This document shows positions 11,187 through 20,798 of a stretch of 64,000 nucleotides of DNA, piece by piece. Source of the stretch: Woeseiaceae bacterium (lineage in GTDB: Bacteria; Pseudomonadota; Gammaproteobacteria; Steroidobacterales; Woeseiaceae). Numbering within the stretch: position 1 is the stretch's first letter; each line of letters begins with the position of its first letter. The notes under the pieces are model-generated. The model worked only from the letters and a program-made list of their open reading frames with translations. It did no database searches and was not told where the DNA came from. The stretch is from the NCBI GenBank assembly GCA_021773095.1, contig JAJFKR010000026.1:1-64000 (forward strand). Reading direction: 5' to 3'. The translations under genes were made by a program, and so were the position numbers.

Positions 11187-12546
11187 GCAACTCAAAGATA
11201 TCGTTGGCCCCAAGGGTTGGACGACAGACCCCGGGGACATCCAGTCACGTTTGACGGACTGGCGTGGCATGGTTCGAGGGACAACGCCAATTGTAATTTC
11301 TCCCGTCAGTGCGGCCGAAGTTTCTGCGCTCGTCAGAGCTTGTGCAGATGCTGGCGTTGCCATCGTTCCGCAAGGGGGCAATACGGGTATGTGTGCCGGT
11401 GCTGTTCCGGATGCATCGGGCACGCAGATCATCTTGTCACTGGCTCGTATGAATGCGATCAGAGCCGTCGATGCCAACAATTTTTCAATGGAGGTTGAGG
11501 CCGGCTGCATACTCGAGAAGATTCAAAATGCGGCAATCGCCGTTGACCGGTACTTCGCACTGAGCCTTAGCGCCGAGGGCAGCTGCCAGATCGGCGGAAA
11601 TCTCTCGACAAATGCAGGCGGTATCAACGTAGTGCGCTACGGAACGGCGCGCGCACAGGTGCTCGGTCTGGAGGCAGTGCTGGCGGATGGGTCCATAGTC
11701 AGTAGCATGCGGTCGCTGCGTAAAGACACGGCGGGTTATGACCTGAAGCAACTGTTTATTGGCAGCGAGGGGACGCTCGGAATCATCACGGCAGCGACAT
11801 TGAAGCTCTATCCTCAACCCGGACCCATAAGCACTGCGTTAGTGGCGATTAATTCGGCCGGTGATGCAGTGCGGTTGCTGTCTTTCCTGAGGGCAGAATT
11901 TGCCGACGCTATCGAGGCATTTGAGCTGGTGTCAGAGTACGTTTTCGGGCTTGTCGTGAAACATATCCCAGACACCGAAATGCCACTTGAGGACACCGCA
12001 CCGTGGTACGTGTTGATGGACGTGGCGATTGGCGGTAATGAAGAGCGCCTGGAAGCCGTGCTCATCCGTGCAGCGGAGGCGGATCTGCTATCCGATGCTG
12101 TTATTGCCAAGAACTCGACAGAATCTGAACAGCTTTGGCACATGCGGCATGCCATTGCCGAGGCGGAGCGCGCGGAACGCAAAGCACAGAAACACGATAT
12201 TTCTGTACCGGTTTCTCGTTTGGAGGAGTTTCTGCAACGAGGCGAAGCGTTGCTCGCCGACCTGGTTCCGGATGCTCAGCTGGTGGCGTTTGGTCACGTT
12301 GGCGACGGCAATTTGCACTACAACGTCGCCCTGCCGGAGGGTTCGGAGGATGGAACGCTCGTTACAACGGCGATTTATGACCTCGTCGACGAGCTGGGTG
12401 GTAGCTTTAGCGCTGAGCACGGTATTGGGTCGCTGAAGCGGGAGTATCTGCCCAAATATCGTAGCGAGGGTGAGATCGCATTGATGCGGACGCTGAAGCG
12501 GGCTCTGGACCCGAAGAATATACTCAATCCGGGCAAGGTAATTTGA
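11176..12546 (+). CDS. FAD-linked 2-hydroxyacid dehydrogenase (GlcD/D2HGDH family)
   Basis: 456 aa from the ATG at 11176; an in-frame upstream start at 11137 would lie deep within the preceding gene. The PCMH-type FAD domain comes first (IVPQGGNTGMCAGAVPD, SLSAEGSCQIGGNLSTNAGG, FIGSEGTLGIIT). The C-terminal FAD-oxidase domain has the metal and substrate motif FGHVGDGNLHYNV and AEHGIGSLKREYL, with NPGKVI at the end, as in D-2-hydroxyglutarate and D-lactate dehydrogenases. It oxidises a D-2-hydroxyacid to a 2-oxoacid and passes electrons to ETF or quinones. ETF genes lie at 41-43 kb, but a link is only inferred. The substrate is not resolvable from sequence. Confidence 0.88.
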   Translation: MLLEQLKDIVGPKGWTTDPGDIQSRLTDWRGMVRGTTPIVISPVSAAEVSALVRACADAGVAIVPQGGNTGMCAGAVPDASGTQIILSLARMNAIRAVDANNFSMEVEAGCILEKIQNAAIAVDRYFALSLSAEGSCQIGGNLSTNAGGINVVRYGTARAQVLGLEAVLADGSIVSSMRSLRKDTAGYDLKQLFIGSEGTLGIITAATLKLYPQPGPISTALVAINSAGDAVRLLSFLRAEFADAIEAFELVSEYVFGLVVKHIPDTEMPLEDTAPWYVLMDVAIGGNEERLEAVLIRAAEADLLSDAVIAKNSTESEQLWHMRHAIAEAERAERKAQKHDISVPVSRLEEFLQRGEALLADLVPDAQLVAFGHVGDGNLHYNVALPEGSEDGTLVTTAIYDLVDELGGSFSAEHGIGSLKREYLPKYRSEGEIALMRTLKRALDPKNILNPGKVI

Positions 12547-12598
12547 CGACCAGTTCCGGGTTCCGGGGGAATCCAGTCTATAAAATGTCAAATGAATT

Positions 12599-15061
12599 AT
12601 GAGTGCAGAATCAAAAAACGTGCGTGACACCTTCGCGGATCAGCTGGCGAGCTTCGACGACAAGCTCAAGACCACGGCCAACAATGTGGACATGATTGCC
12701 GATATCCAGGATGGAATCGGACACTTGCTCGCGAGCACTGGCAACAGTGAGGCGGAAATTCGCCGGGTCCTGCAGGATCGTTACGACGCGGGCGAGCTGC
12801 GCAAGGAAACGTTCCAGCTGGTGAAATCCATGCTGGACCGCTATATGACTGAAAACGTGGCGACCAGCCCGACTACCGAACAGCAGATGCCGGCGGCCGG
12901 ACAACTACCCGATCCGATTGCACCGCCTCCGGTCGAACCAGAGCCGGCGGGCGATGATTCATTTGGAGCAACCACCGTTATTCCGTCTGAATTCATTCCT
13001 GAAGCTTCATCCGCGTCCCGGGTTCAGGTCGGGTCTTTGTTGCGTGATCGTTTCATGCTTCAGGAAAAAATATCGGGTGGCAGCATGGGCGTGGTGTACA
13101 AAGCCATGGATCGACGCCTGGCCGAAGCCGGCAGCAAGGATCACTGGGTTGCCGTCAAAGTACTGTCGCCGGAACTCTCTGAAAATGGCCAGGCCCTGCG
13201 CGCACTGCAGCAGGAAGCCGCCAAGGGGCGTTGCCTGGTGCACCCCAATATTGTCCGATTTGTTGACCTGGACAGGGATGACGACCTTTATTTCCTGGTC
13301 ATGGAATGGTTGGAAGGTAGGACGCTTGCCGACCTATTGGATTCTAAAGACGCGTCGGTCATCGATACCGAGGCCACGTTTCGAATTGTTCGCCAGATCG
13401 GGGATGCTCTCGACTATGCACACAGCCGAGGCATAGTTCATGCGGACATCAAGCCGGGCAATATCATGATCATGCCCAATGGCGATGCCAAGTTGTTTGA
13501 CTTCGGCGTGGCGCGCGTTCGACAGCAGCATTTGGGGCTCGAATTCGATCCGGGCGTCCTGGGCGGGTTGACGCCAGCCTACTCAAGTATGCAGGTCCTG
13601 ACCGGTGAAGAACCAGTTGCTGCTGATGACGTATTTTCGCTTGGCTGTCTCTTGTATCGCCTGATCGCAGGGTATCGCGTTTTCGGCCCACGTAACGCTG
13701 CGGAGGCGTCGCAGGAAGGCATGAGCCCGCAGCAACTGAAAGGACTGAACGATAGCCAGTGGAAAGCGCTCAAGAAGGCATTGGCCTATTCGCGCGTGAC
13801 GCGTTTCAGCTCGGTACGTGAATTTATAGATCATTTGGATGAAGACCAGAACGAACCCTTTGTTATCGAGGAGCCTGATCGTTTTGTCGAATTCGAAGAC
13901 AAGTCGAACACTGGTAAATGGCTTGTTGCACTGCTGCTCATCGCTGCACTGGCGGCAGCGGCGGGATATCGACTCGGATATCTTGATCCACTGATAGAGC
14001 AATTCGCTGTAGAGGACTCCCGCCCGGCCATAGTCGCCGAAGTCAATACTGCGCTTTCAGCGGCCGACCCTGAAGCGGAATTAGCGCTTGTCGAGCAAGA
14101 GAGTCCCGCCGCACAGGAAGCCACGATTACCGGATCGGCTGCATCCGGGGCTGCAGCGCAAGGCGGTGAAGTATTGACCGAGGAACCATTGGTGGAGGAA
14201 CCATTGGTCGAAGAATCGTTGGTCGAGGATCCATTGGTCGAACCGGCCGAGGCTGACGCACCGGTGATGGGGCCGGACTCAATGCTGGTCAATTTTTCGG
14301 CATTGCCGCCAGCAACCGAAATTATTCCTTTCTCACCCGGTGGCGGAGCACCCAAGCCTGTCAATATTGCTATTCGAGAAGACGGAGCTGCTTTCATCAT
14401 CGATTTTGTACGCGGTAGAAACCTGGCAACTCCGCTGAACTTGCGTCTGGAGGAAGTGGGATTTAGCGGCAGCCGTTCGCCGTGGTCAGCAGGCCAGTTC
14501 GCGCTGTCGAATTCGGGTCTGATACATTTTCCAGCGGGGCAGGCGCGCGGTCGGGTGACAATAACGATGGCATCGGATCCGCTACGGGAAGCCGATCAAC
14601 AATCAACGCTTCGCCTGCGCGAGGTTGAGTTTGCCGAATCCGAATTGGCAATCGTCAATATTACTCTGGAAGATGACGATCGGCGGGCTTTTGAGTCTCG
14701 TGTACCGCGAAACACCATCGCTTTCTCAGCGAGCCAGACGTCGATCAGGGAATCGGACCCCGCTGTGCAGATCGATCTGGTCCGTTTCAATCCGGATAGT
14801 ACGCAGCTCGTCATAGAATTTACTGTTAGCGATATCTCTGCAACAGAAGGTGAAGATTATTTCGCGCCCGGCGGGAATTCGATCACTTTCGGTCCCGGCC
14901 AGCGGTCCGCTCGCCTATTGGTGCCATTGGTTCAGGATGTCAAAGTGGAAGGTGATGAAACATTCGTCGTTGAGCTTTCCAGAATACCCGGTGCGCCAGC
15001 GGTCGATGTCAATCGTAGCATTGTCGTTTTGATCCGGGACGACGAACCGCAATCGCGCTGA
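12599..15061 (+). CDS. Transmembrane Ser/Thr protein kinase with Calx-beta-like periplasmic domains
   Basis: 820 aa. Residues 1-90 are helical with no known domain; 91-140 are Pro/Glu-rich. The Hanks-type kinase spans about 148-410: Gly-rich loop GGSMGVVYKAM, VAVK (K187), HADIKPGN (D283), DFG (301-303). HAD replaces the usual HRD, so it is a non-RD kinase. One TM helix follows at about 441-457 (WLVALLLIAALAAAAGY). Next comes an acidic linker with four E-(E/D)-(P/S)-L-V units (528-547). Two beta-rich segments (about 605-680 and 705-815) resemble Calx-beta domains, the second strongly (TEGEDYF, then ITFGPGQ and VEGDETFVVELS). Kinase inside and adhesion-like domains outside suggest an envelope sensor. 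The partner is unknown. Confidence 0.85.
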   Translation: MSAESKNVRDTFADQLASFDDKLKTTANNVDMIADIQDGIGHLLASTGNSEAEIRRVLQDRYDAGELRKETFQLVKSMLDRYMTENVATSPTTEQQMPAAGQLPDPIAPPPVEPEPAGDDSFGATTVIPSEFIPEASSASRVQVGSLLRDRFMLQEKISGGSMGVVYKAMDRRLAEAGSKDHWVAVKVLSPELSENGQALRALQQEAAKGRCLVHPNIVRFVDLDRDDDLYFLVMEWLEGRTLADLLDSKDASVIDTEATFRIVRQIGDALDYAHSRGIVHADIKPGNIMIMPNGDAKLFDFGVARVRQQHLGLEFDPGVLGGLTPAYSSMQVLTGEEPVAADDVFSLGCLLYRLIAGYRVFGPRNAAEASQEGMSPQQLKGLNDSQWKALKKALAYSRVTRFSSVREFIDHLDEDQNEPFVIEEPDRFVEFEDKSNTGKWLVALLLIAALAAAAGYRLGYLDPLIEQFAVEDSRPAIVAEVNTALSAADPEAELALVEQESPAAQEATITGSAASGAAAQGGEVLTEEPLVEEPLVEESLVEDPLVEPAEADAPVMGPDSMLVNFSALPPATEIIPFSPGGGAPKPVNIAIREDGAAFIIDFVRGRNLATPLNLRLEEVGFSGSRSPWSAGQFALSNSGLIHFPAGQARGRVTITMASDPLREADQQSTLRLREVEFAESELAIVNITLEDDDRRAFESRVPRNTIAFSASQTSIRESDPAVQIDLVRFNPDSTQLVIEFTVSDISATEGEDYFAPGGNSITFGPGQRSARLLVPLVQDVKVEGDETFVVELSRIPGAPAVDVNRSIVVLIRDDEPQSR
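14180..14239 (+). repeat. Four 15-bp in-frame tandem repeats in the kinase linker
   Basis: Four consecutive units of 15 bp, the first being GAGGAACCATTGGTG, encode E-E-P-L-V, E-E-P-L-V, E-E-S-L-V and E-D-P-L-V. The copies differ by a few substitutions, so they have diverged somewhat. A unit length divisible by three lets the copy number change without a frameshift, altering the length of the spacer between the membrane helix and the outer domains. Confidence 0.85.
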
Positions 15062-15126
15062 TTTGCTGCTAGACTGCCGCGCAGGTAACGCCTTGGGCGG
15101 AGCACGGACGGAGCGACAGTAAAACA

Positions 15127-16815
15127 ATGACTGACAAGGATTTGCGCCGCTACTCACGCGTCGTTGTCGATGGTGATGAGCAAGCACCCAGTCGCGCAAT
15201 GTTGCGAGCGGTGGGATTTGAAGAAGATGACTTTCAACGCCCACAAATCGGAATCGCCTCAACCTGGAGCATGGTAACGCCATGCAACATGCACATCGGT
15301 AGTCTCGCTGAAGAAGCCGCAAAAGGTGCGGACAATGCCGGCGGCAAAGGTGTGATATTCAATACCATTAGCGTATCCGACGGCATCTCGATGGGAACAG
15401 CGGGCATGCGTTATTCGTTGGTCTCACGCGAGATAATCGCAGATTCTATCGAGGCCGTTACCGGTGCTGAAGGATTTGACGGTCTTGTCGCAATAGGAGG
15501 TTGTGACAAGAATATGCCCGCCTGCGTCATGGCGATGGCTCGACTGAACAGACCGGCTGTTTTTGTTTATGGCGGGACCATTCGCCCAGGTATCAAACGG
15601 CGTGACATCGTTTCGGTATTTGAGGCGGTTGGGGCCCGGTCCGGCGGCAACATAACTGCAGCCGAATTACTCGAAATTGAACAAACAGCGATACCAGGGC
15701 CGGGTGCCTGCGGCGGCATGTACACGGCGAACACGATGGCTTCGGCGATCGAGGCTTTGGGGATGAGCCTGGCGGACAGTTCGGCCCAGGAAGCCATCTC
15801 AAATGACAAAATAGCCGACTGTCATCGAGCTGGCGAAGCGGTAATGAACCTGATCCGCGAAGACATCAAACCGCTCGACATCATGACCCGGGAGGCGTTT
15901 GAAAATGCGATAGCCATCGTCATTGCGCTCGGCGGCTCGACCAATGCAGTGCTGCATTTATTGGCGATAGCGCGTGAGGCCGAGGTTGAATTGTCGCTGG
16001 ACGACTTTTCGCGTATTGGCGCAAAGACGCCGGTTCTTGCCGACGTGAGACCGAGCGGCAAGTATCTGATGTCTGAGCTGATAGAGATCGGTGGCATCCA
16101 GCCGTTGATGAAGCGCATGCTGGACAAGGGCATGTTGCACGGCGACTGCATGACTGTTTCCGGAAAAACTCTGGCAGAGAATCTTGTGAGCGTCGAGGAT
16201 TATCCTGAAGGCCAGGATATAGTCCGCGGCTTCAATAACCCCATTAAAGCGGACAGCCATCTCGCAATTCTTTACGGCGATCTCGCACCGGAGGGTGCGG
16301 TTGCCAAAATCACCGGTAAGGAAGGTCTGCATTTCGAGGGAACGGCGCGTGTATTTCATTCCGAGGAAGAGGCATTGCAGGCCATACTCGACGACACCAT
16401 AGCGGCGGGGGATGTTCTTGTGATCCGTTACGAAGGTCCAAAGGGTGCTCCGGGTATGCGAGAAATGCTAAGCCCGACAGGCGCGATTATGGGTAAGGGA
16501 CTTGGCAAGGATGTCGCCCTAATAACGGACGGCCGTTTTTCCGGCGGTAGTCATGGCTTTGTCGTCGGGCATGTCACACCGGAGGCAGCTGTTGGCGGGC
16601 CAATCGCTCTTGTTGAAGATGGCGACACGCTCCGTATCGACGCCGAGCAAAAGGAAATCAGTATCGATGTCGGCAATGATGAGATGGCTGAGAGGCGAGC
16701 ACGGTGGCAGCGACCCGTTTCACCGGTCAGACGCGGGGCATTGGCGAAATACCGTGGCGCCGTGTCTTCAGCATCCGAGGGTGCGGTCACGATTCCGCCT
16801 CCCTGGGACGATTAG
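15127..16815 (+). CDS. ilvD: Dihydroxy-acid dehydratase
   Basis: 562 aa, within the usual 550-620. Fe-S and active-site blocks are intact: [31 protein letters not shown] (two cysteines) and [20 protein letters not shown], with the C-terminal [19 protein letters not shown] typical of IlvD/Edd. It makes 2-ketoisovalerate and 2-keto-3-methylvalerate in valine, isoleucine and leucine synthesis. It stands apart from ilvC-leuACDB (27-34 kb). A GGAG sits about 12 nt before the ATG. A sugar-acid dehydratase role is possible in this family but less likely given the close match to IlvD. Confidence 0.93.
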   Translation: MTDKDLRRYSRVVVDGDEQAPSRAMLRAVGFEEDDFQRPQIGIASTWSMVTPCNMHIGSLAEEAAKGADNAGGKGVIFNTISVSDGISMGTAGMRYSLVSREIIADSIEAVTGAEGFDGLVAIGGCDKNMPACVMAMARLNRPAVFVYGGTIRPGIKRRDIVSVFEAVGARSGGNITAAELLEIEQTAIPGPGACGGMYTANTMASAIEALGMSLADSSAQEAISNDKIADCHRAGEAVMNLIREDIKPLDIMTREAFENAIAIVIALGGSTNAVLHLLAIAREAEVELSLDDFSRIGAKTPVLADVRPSGKYLMSELIEIGGIQPLMKRMLDKGMLHGDCMTVSGKTLAENLVSVEDYPEGQDIVRGFNNPIKADSHLAILYGDLAPEGAVAKITGKEGLHFEGTARVFHSEEEALQAILDDTIAAGDVLVIRYEGPKGAPGMREMLSPTGAIMGKGLGKDVALITDGRFSGGSHGFVVGHVTPEAAVGGPIALVEDGDTLRIDAEQKEISIDVGNDEMAERRARWQRPVSPVRRGALAKYRGAVSSASEGAVTIPPPWDD

Positions 16816-16824
16816 AGCGCTCAA

Positions 16825-16992
16825 ATGCTCGTCAGACTTGACCTTTGCGGTGATGTCGGCTCTACTCCAACGATGATTTTTTACGACATCCACGGATTGT
16901 GCCAGCGCATCGATGATCTCGATGCGATAAAACACATAAGAATCACGGCGCGCCAGAGGTGCGTGGGTGCGAATGGCAACTGTACCGGCTAA
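16825..16992 (+). CDS. Possible small ORF, 55 codons, unrecognised
   Basis: An ATG 10 nt after the ilvD stop opens a 55-codon frame (MLVRLDLCGDVGSTPTM...) ending in TAA at 16990. No Shine-Dalgarno is clear and no domain is recognised. It lies just before the terminator at 17018. It could be chance or the remnant of a longer gene; I give it low weight. Confidence 0.2.
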   Translation: MLVRLDLCGDVGSTPTMIFYDIHGLCQRIDDLDAIKHIRITARQRCVGANGNCTG

Positions 16993-17017
16993 TTAATAAA
17001 GTTCGGACATTGTCACC

Positions 17018-17052
17018 AAACCCGCCGGGACAACCCTAGCGGGTTTTTTTTT
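17018..17052 (+). terminator. Intrinsic terminator before lysC-lysA
   Basis: AAACCCGC (17018-17025) pairs with GCGGGTTT (17039-17046) and the run continues to nine T residues ending at 17052. The stem is 8 bp with a 13-nt loop. It probably ends transcription from ilvD. It stands 21 nt before the lysC-lysA start, so that gene either has its initiation region overlapping this hairpin or is attenuated by it. Confidence 0.8.
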
Positions 17053-17073
17053 GTCAGGATCATGAGCTGAAAA

Positions 17074-19716
17074 ATGAGTTCGACAGTCACAGAAGCAAAA
17101 TTTGAAGACGGAGCACTACTGGGTGCGCCCAGCAACGTTGCCGAGTCATCCTGGGTGGTAATGAAATTTGGTGGCAGCAGTGTATCGACCGCCGACAACT
17201 GGCGGACGATAGCTACGCTTCTGCGTCAGCGGCTGGATATGGGTTTGCGGCCCCTGGTCGTGCATTCCGCGCTGAGTGGCGTCTCCAATGCGCTCGAAAA
17301 TGTCTTGAATTTCGCCGTCGCCAATGATCCGGTCGATACACTCGGCGAGATACGCGACCAGCACTATTCGCTGGCCGAAGCATTGGGGTTGGACGGGCCT
17401 GAAATGCTCGACGACACACTGCACGAACTGGAACAACTGGTCGCCGGCGTGCGCTTGGTACGGGAAGTCAGCGTTCGAGTTCGCGTCAGGATAATGGCCC
17501 TTGGTGAGTTGATGGCGACACGTCTTGGTGCGGCCTATCTTAAATCCCAATCGCTGCCGGTGCAGTGGGCCGATGCGCGGGAACTGCTCAAAAGTCGATC
17601 TCGAAGCAACCGCCAAACTGCAACTGCCTATCTGTCGGCGACCTGTGAATTTGCACCCGATACCGAATTGCAGTCGGCACTGTCAAAAAACAGCAAAATC
17701 ATTCTTACGCAAGGTTTTATCGCCAGAAACAAGAATGGAGAAACGGTATTGCTCGGCCGGGGCGGATCCGATACTTCGGCATCGTATTTCGCCGCCAAAC
17801 TGCGGGCACGCCGGCTGGAGATCTGGACCGACGTACCCGGAATGTTCACGGCCGACCCGCACGTTGTTCCGTCAGCGAGACTATTGGTTGCCCTGCATTA
17901 CGACGAAGCGCAGGAACTCGCTTCGGCCGGCAGTGCTGTGCTGCATCCGCGCTGCATCACGCCGGTCCGCGAGTCATGTATACCGTTGTTTATTCGCAGC
18001 ACCACGGCACCGCATATCGCTGGTACGGTAATTTCGTCGGTCACAGAAGAGGTTGAACCACAAGTCAAAGGGATATGCATCCGTAACGGATTGACTTTGA
18101 TCTCGCTGGACGGCGTCGGCATGTGGCACGAGGTTGGATTTCTCGCCAAAGCATTCGCGGCTTTTAGCGAAAATGGTGTCTCTATCGATCTGGTATCAAC
18201 ATCCGAGACCAACGTAACCGTGTCCATCGATGCATCGGACGGCATGCTGCCAGACGACGTTGAAGAATCGCTTGTCGATGATCTTGAAAAGCTTTGCCGG
18301 GTTAGAGTGATCTCGAATTGTTCTGCCGTTAGTCTTGTCGGCCGAAAGATTCGGACGATCATTCCTCGCCTGGCACCCGCGCTTGAGGTTTTCGAGGAAG
18401 AACGGATACACCTAATGTCGCAGGCGGCGAATGACCTGAATCTGAGCTTCGTTGTTGACAAACAACAGGGCTCGAGACTGGTATCCAAGCTGCACTCGAT
18501 CATCATTCGAAAAAAAGGCGAGTCAACTGTGTTTGGCAGTAGTTGGGAGCGGCTGTTCTCGAGCGATGAGCCGGCGGTGCGTGCGCCGGACACGTGGTGG
18601 ATGAGTAAACGCGAGCAACTGTTAAAACTGGCCGATGGACAACTGAACGCCTACGTATATGATAAAGACAGTGTTGCCGAGGCGGCGCACGGTCTCCTCA
18701 ACCTGAAAAACATTGATCGCGTACTGTACGCCGTTAAGGCGAATTTCAACGCCGATCTGCTGCGAACCCTGAGCGCAACCGGTGTCGATTTCGAGTGCGT
18801 ATCGCCGGGCGAAGTCGAATGGCTGGAGCAAACCATCCCGGACTTTGACCTTGGACGTATTCTTTTTACGCCGAATTTCGCACCGCGGGATGAGTACGCA
18901 TGGGCACTTGAAAAAGGACTGCAAATTACGCTGGATAATCTGTATCCATTGCAGGCATGGCCTGAATTGTTTAAGGGCAAACAGCTATTTGTTCGAGTCG
19001 ATCCGGGGCAGGGACGCGGTCATCACGAACACGTAAAAACAGCGGGTGTGCACTCGAAATTTGGTGTGCCCCGATTTGAAATTGATGAGCTGACGAGGCT
19101 CGTGAATGCGGCCGGCGCCGAGGTTGTCGGCATTCACGCTCATAGTGGGAGTGGTATTCTGGATCCCGAAAACTGGCGTAGCGTTGCCGGTGAATTGGTG
19201 TTGATCGCAGAACGGTTTCCGAGTGTGAAAACAATCGATCTGGGGGGCGGTCTCGGCGTGCCTGAAAAACCGGGTGATAAGCCTTTTGATCTCAGCCGGC
19301 TGGACGAAACCCTCGCCGAAATTCGCGGTACATACCCGCAGTTTGAATTATGGCTTGAACCGGGTCGATATCTGGTTGCAAGAGCCGGAGTGCTGCTAAC
19401 GCGCTGCACCCAAACCAAGGGCAAGGGTGAAATGCGGTATATCGGTGTCGGAACGGGAATGAATTCATTAATTCGACCTGCACTGTACGGTTCTTATCAT
19501 GAAATTGTTAATCTCTCGCGTGCGGAGCAGGCGCCGAGCGAGACGGTCACTATCGTTGGACCCATTTGTGAAACCGGTGACCGCCTGGGGAGCGACCGAT
19601 TGTTACCGCCAACCGTCGAAGGCGATGTCATCCTGATTGCGAACGCCGGCGCCTACGGATACGTCATGAGCTCGCAATACAATCGACGCGATGTTGCTGA
19701 GGAAATCGTGATCTGA
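17074..19716 (+). CDS. Bifunctional aspartate kinase / diaminopimelate decarboxylase
   Basis: 880 aa fusion. The N-terminal half (about 25-320) is an aspartokinase (VVMKFGGSSVST, FIARNKNGETVLLGRGGSDT, EIWTDVPGMFTADP) followed by ACT domains (about 325-475). The C-terminal half (about 500-875) is a fold-type III diaminopimelate decarboxylase: PLP lysine in YAVKANFN (K555), HAHSGSGI, DLGGGLGVPE, EPGRYLVA and GPICETGDRLG. It joins the first step of the aspartate pathway to the last step of lysine synthesis in one chain, an arrangement known from Xanthomonadaceae. In most bacteria these are separate lysC and lysA genes. It is monocistronic, ending 5 bp from convergent hisE. Confidence 0.93.
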   Translation: MSSTVTEAKFEDGALLGAPSNVAESSWVVMKFGGSSVSTADNWRTIATLLRQRLDMGLRPLVVHSALSGVSNALENVLNFAVANDPVDTLGEIRDQHYSLAEALGLDGPEMLDDTLHELEQLVAGVRLVREVSVRVRVRIMALGELMATRLGAAYLKSQSLPVQWADARELLKSRSRSNRQTATAYLSATCEFAPDTELQSALSKNSKIILTQGFIARNKNGETVLLGRGGSDTSASYFAAKLRARRLEIWTDVPGMFTADPHVVPSARLLVALHYDEAQELASAGSAVLHPRCITPVRESCIPLFIRSTTAPHIAGTVISSVTEEVEPQVKGICIRNGLTLISLDGVGMWHEVGFLAKAFAAFSENGVSIDLVSTSETNVTVSIDASDGMLPDDVEESLVDDLEKLCRVRVISNCSAVSLVGRKIRTIIPRLAPALEVFEEERIHLMSQAANDLNLSFVVDKQQGSRLVSKLHSIIIRKKGESTVFGSSWERLFSSDEPAVRAPDTWWMSKREQLLKLADGQLNAYVYDKDSVAEAAHGLLNLKNIDRVLYAVKANFNADLLRTLSATGVDFECVSPGEVEWLEQTIPDFDLGRILFTPNFAPRDEYAWALEKGLQITLDNLYPLQAWPELFKGKQLFVRVDPGQGRGHHEHVKTAGVHSKFGVPRFEIDELTRLVNAAGAEVVGIHAHSGSGILDPENWRSVAGELVLIAERFPSVKTIDLGGGLGVPEKPGDKPFDLSRLDETLAEIRGTYPQFELWLEPGRYLVARAGVLLTRCTQTKGKGEMRYIGVGTGMNSLIRPALYGSYHEIVNLSRAEQAPSETVTIVGPICETGDRLGSDRLLPPTVEGDVILIANAGAYGYVMSSQYNRRDVAEEIVI

Positions 19717-19721
19717 AGGTG

Positions 19722-20021
19722 CTAGGTGCCCGCATGTCGCGTTCGCAACCGGTCGCAGACGTCTTTGAGTCTCAGGTCCTGTGCAGCCAACAGGACGATT
19801 AGGTGGTAGAGAAGATCGGCCGTTTCGTCAACGACCTCATTCTTGTCACCGGCTACCGCTGCCAGCGCCAGCTCGACTCCTTCTTCGCCCACTTTTTGTG
19901 CAACCCGCTTCATGCCCAAGCTTGCCAGGCGAGCCGTGTAGCTACCTTGAGTGGGATCCTGGAGTCGTTCGTTGACTATCGTTTCGAGATCTTCGAGAAA
20001 TGCAATGTCTGAAATACTCAC
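19722..20021 (-). CDS. hisE: Phosphoribosyl-ATP pyrophosphatase
   Basis: 99 aa, an all-alpha MazG-like enzyme. The metal-binding motif VAQKVGEEGVELALAA and the helix DETADLLYHLIVLL are present. It removes pyrophosphate from phosphoribosyl-ATP, the second step of histidine synthesis. In many Gammaproteobacteria this domain is fused behind HisI; here it stands alone with no HisI domain. It is the last gene of the his operon, 9 nt after hisF. Confidence 0.95.
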   Translation of the reverse strand: MSISDIAFLEDLETIVNERLQDPTQGSYTARLASLGMKRVAQKVGEEGVELALAAVAGDKNEVVDETADLLYHLIVLLAAQDLRLKDVCDRLRTRHAGT

Positions 20022-20030
20022 GTCGAATCC

Positions 20031-20798
20031 TTAAATACGCATGCTGACGTTCCTGGCAGCAAGAAATTGTTTTAGATCGCCGATATTTACTTCGGCACCG
20101 TGAAATACGCTCGCGGCAAGAGCGCCATCAACGTTGGCTGAATCGAATACGTCTTGGAAATGCTGCATTTCACCCGCACCGCCGGATGCGATCAAGGGAA
20201 TGGTGCAGTGTGACCGGACTGCGACTAGCTGTGCGATATCGTAGCCGCTTCGAACACCATCCCGATTCATGCAATTCAGCACAATTTCGCCGGCGCCGCG
20301 ATTTTGAACATCGACAACCCAATCCAGGGTGAGACGCTGCGCTGCGGATGTCTTGTCCGGATCGCCGGTGTTCTGGTACACGAAATAGCGGCCGTGTTCT
20401 TCACGACTGTCGATGCCAATGACAACGCATTGTGAACCAAACCTACGGGCGAGGTCGGTAATAAGCGTTGGGTTTGCAAGGGCAGGTGAGTTGATCGAAA
20501 TTTTGTCGGCGCCTTTGTTAAGTACATCCTCTGCGTCTGCGACCGTGCGGATTCCTCCGGCAACACAAAACGGAATATCCAGAACAGCGGCGATTCTTGC
20601 GACCCAGCTTCGATCGACGCCACGGCCATCCGGACTGGCCGTGATGTCGTAAAAGACGAGCTCATCGGCCCCTTCGTGACAATAACGTTCGGCGAGTTCA
20701 AGAATGTCACCAACAACGCGGTGATCGCGAAACTGCACACCTTTTACGACCACGCCATCTTTGACATCAAGGCAGGGGATTATGCGTTTTGTCGGAAT
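20031..20798 (-). CDS. hisF: Imidazole glycerol phosphate synthase, cyclase subunit (probable ATT start)
   Basis: 255 aa from a proposed ATT at 20798-20796; HisF is usually 253-258. The frame reads [20 protein letters not shown], aligning with E. coli [15 protein letters not shown]. The first conventional start in frame is GTG at 20753, but that would remove strand 1 and the catalytic Asp of CLDV. No ATG, GTG or TTG occurs in frame at the expected place. An AGAGGTGG ribosome-binding site lies just upstream, 5 nt from the ATT (2 nt from an alternative ATC at 20801). The second catalytic Asp lies in [18 protein letters not shown] sequence. The start overlaps hisA by 19 nt. It uses ammonia from HisH to make IGP and AICAR. 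Confidence 0.9.
   Translation of the reverse strand: MPTKRIIPCLDVKDGVVVKGVQFRDHRVVGDILELAERYCHEGADELVFYDITASPDGRGVDRSWVARIAAVLDIPFCVAGGIRTVADAEDVLNKGADKISINSPALANPTLITDLARRFGSQCVVIGIDSREEHGRYFVYQNTGDPDKTSAAQRLTLDWVVDVQNRGAGEIVLNCMNRDGVRSGYDIAQLVAVRSHCTIPLIASGGAGEMQHFQDVFDSANVDGALAASVFHGAEVNIGDLKQFLAARNVSMRI

Noticed and set aside
12599..15061. Defence-related kinase system
   Set aside because: No nuclease, toxin or phage-defence partner is adjacent; TM and Calx-beta-like domains point to envelope sensing.
20751..20753. GTG as hisF start
   Set aside because: It would remove beta1 and the catalytic Asp of CLDV, which the upstream frame encodes.
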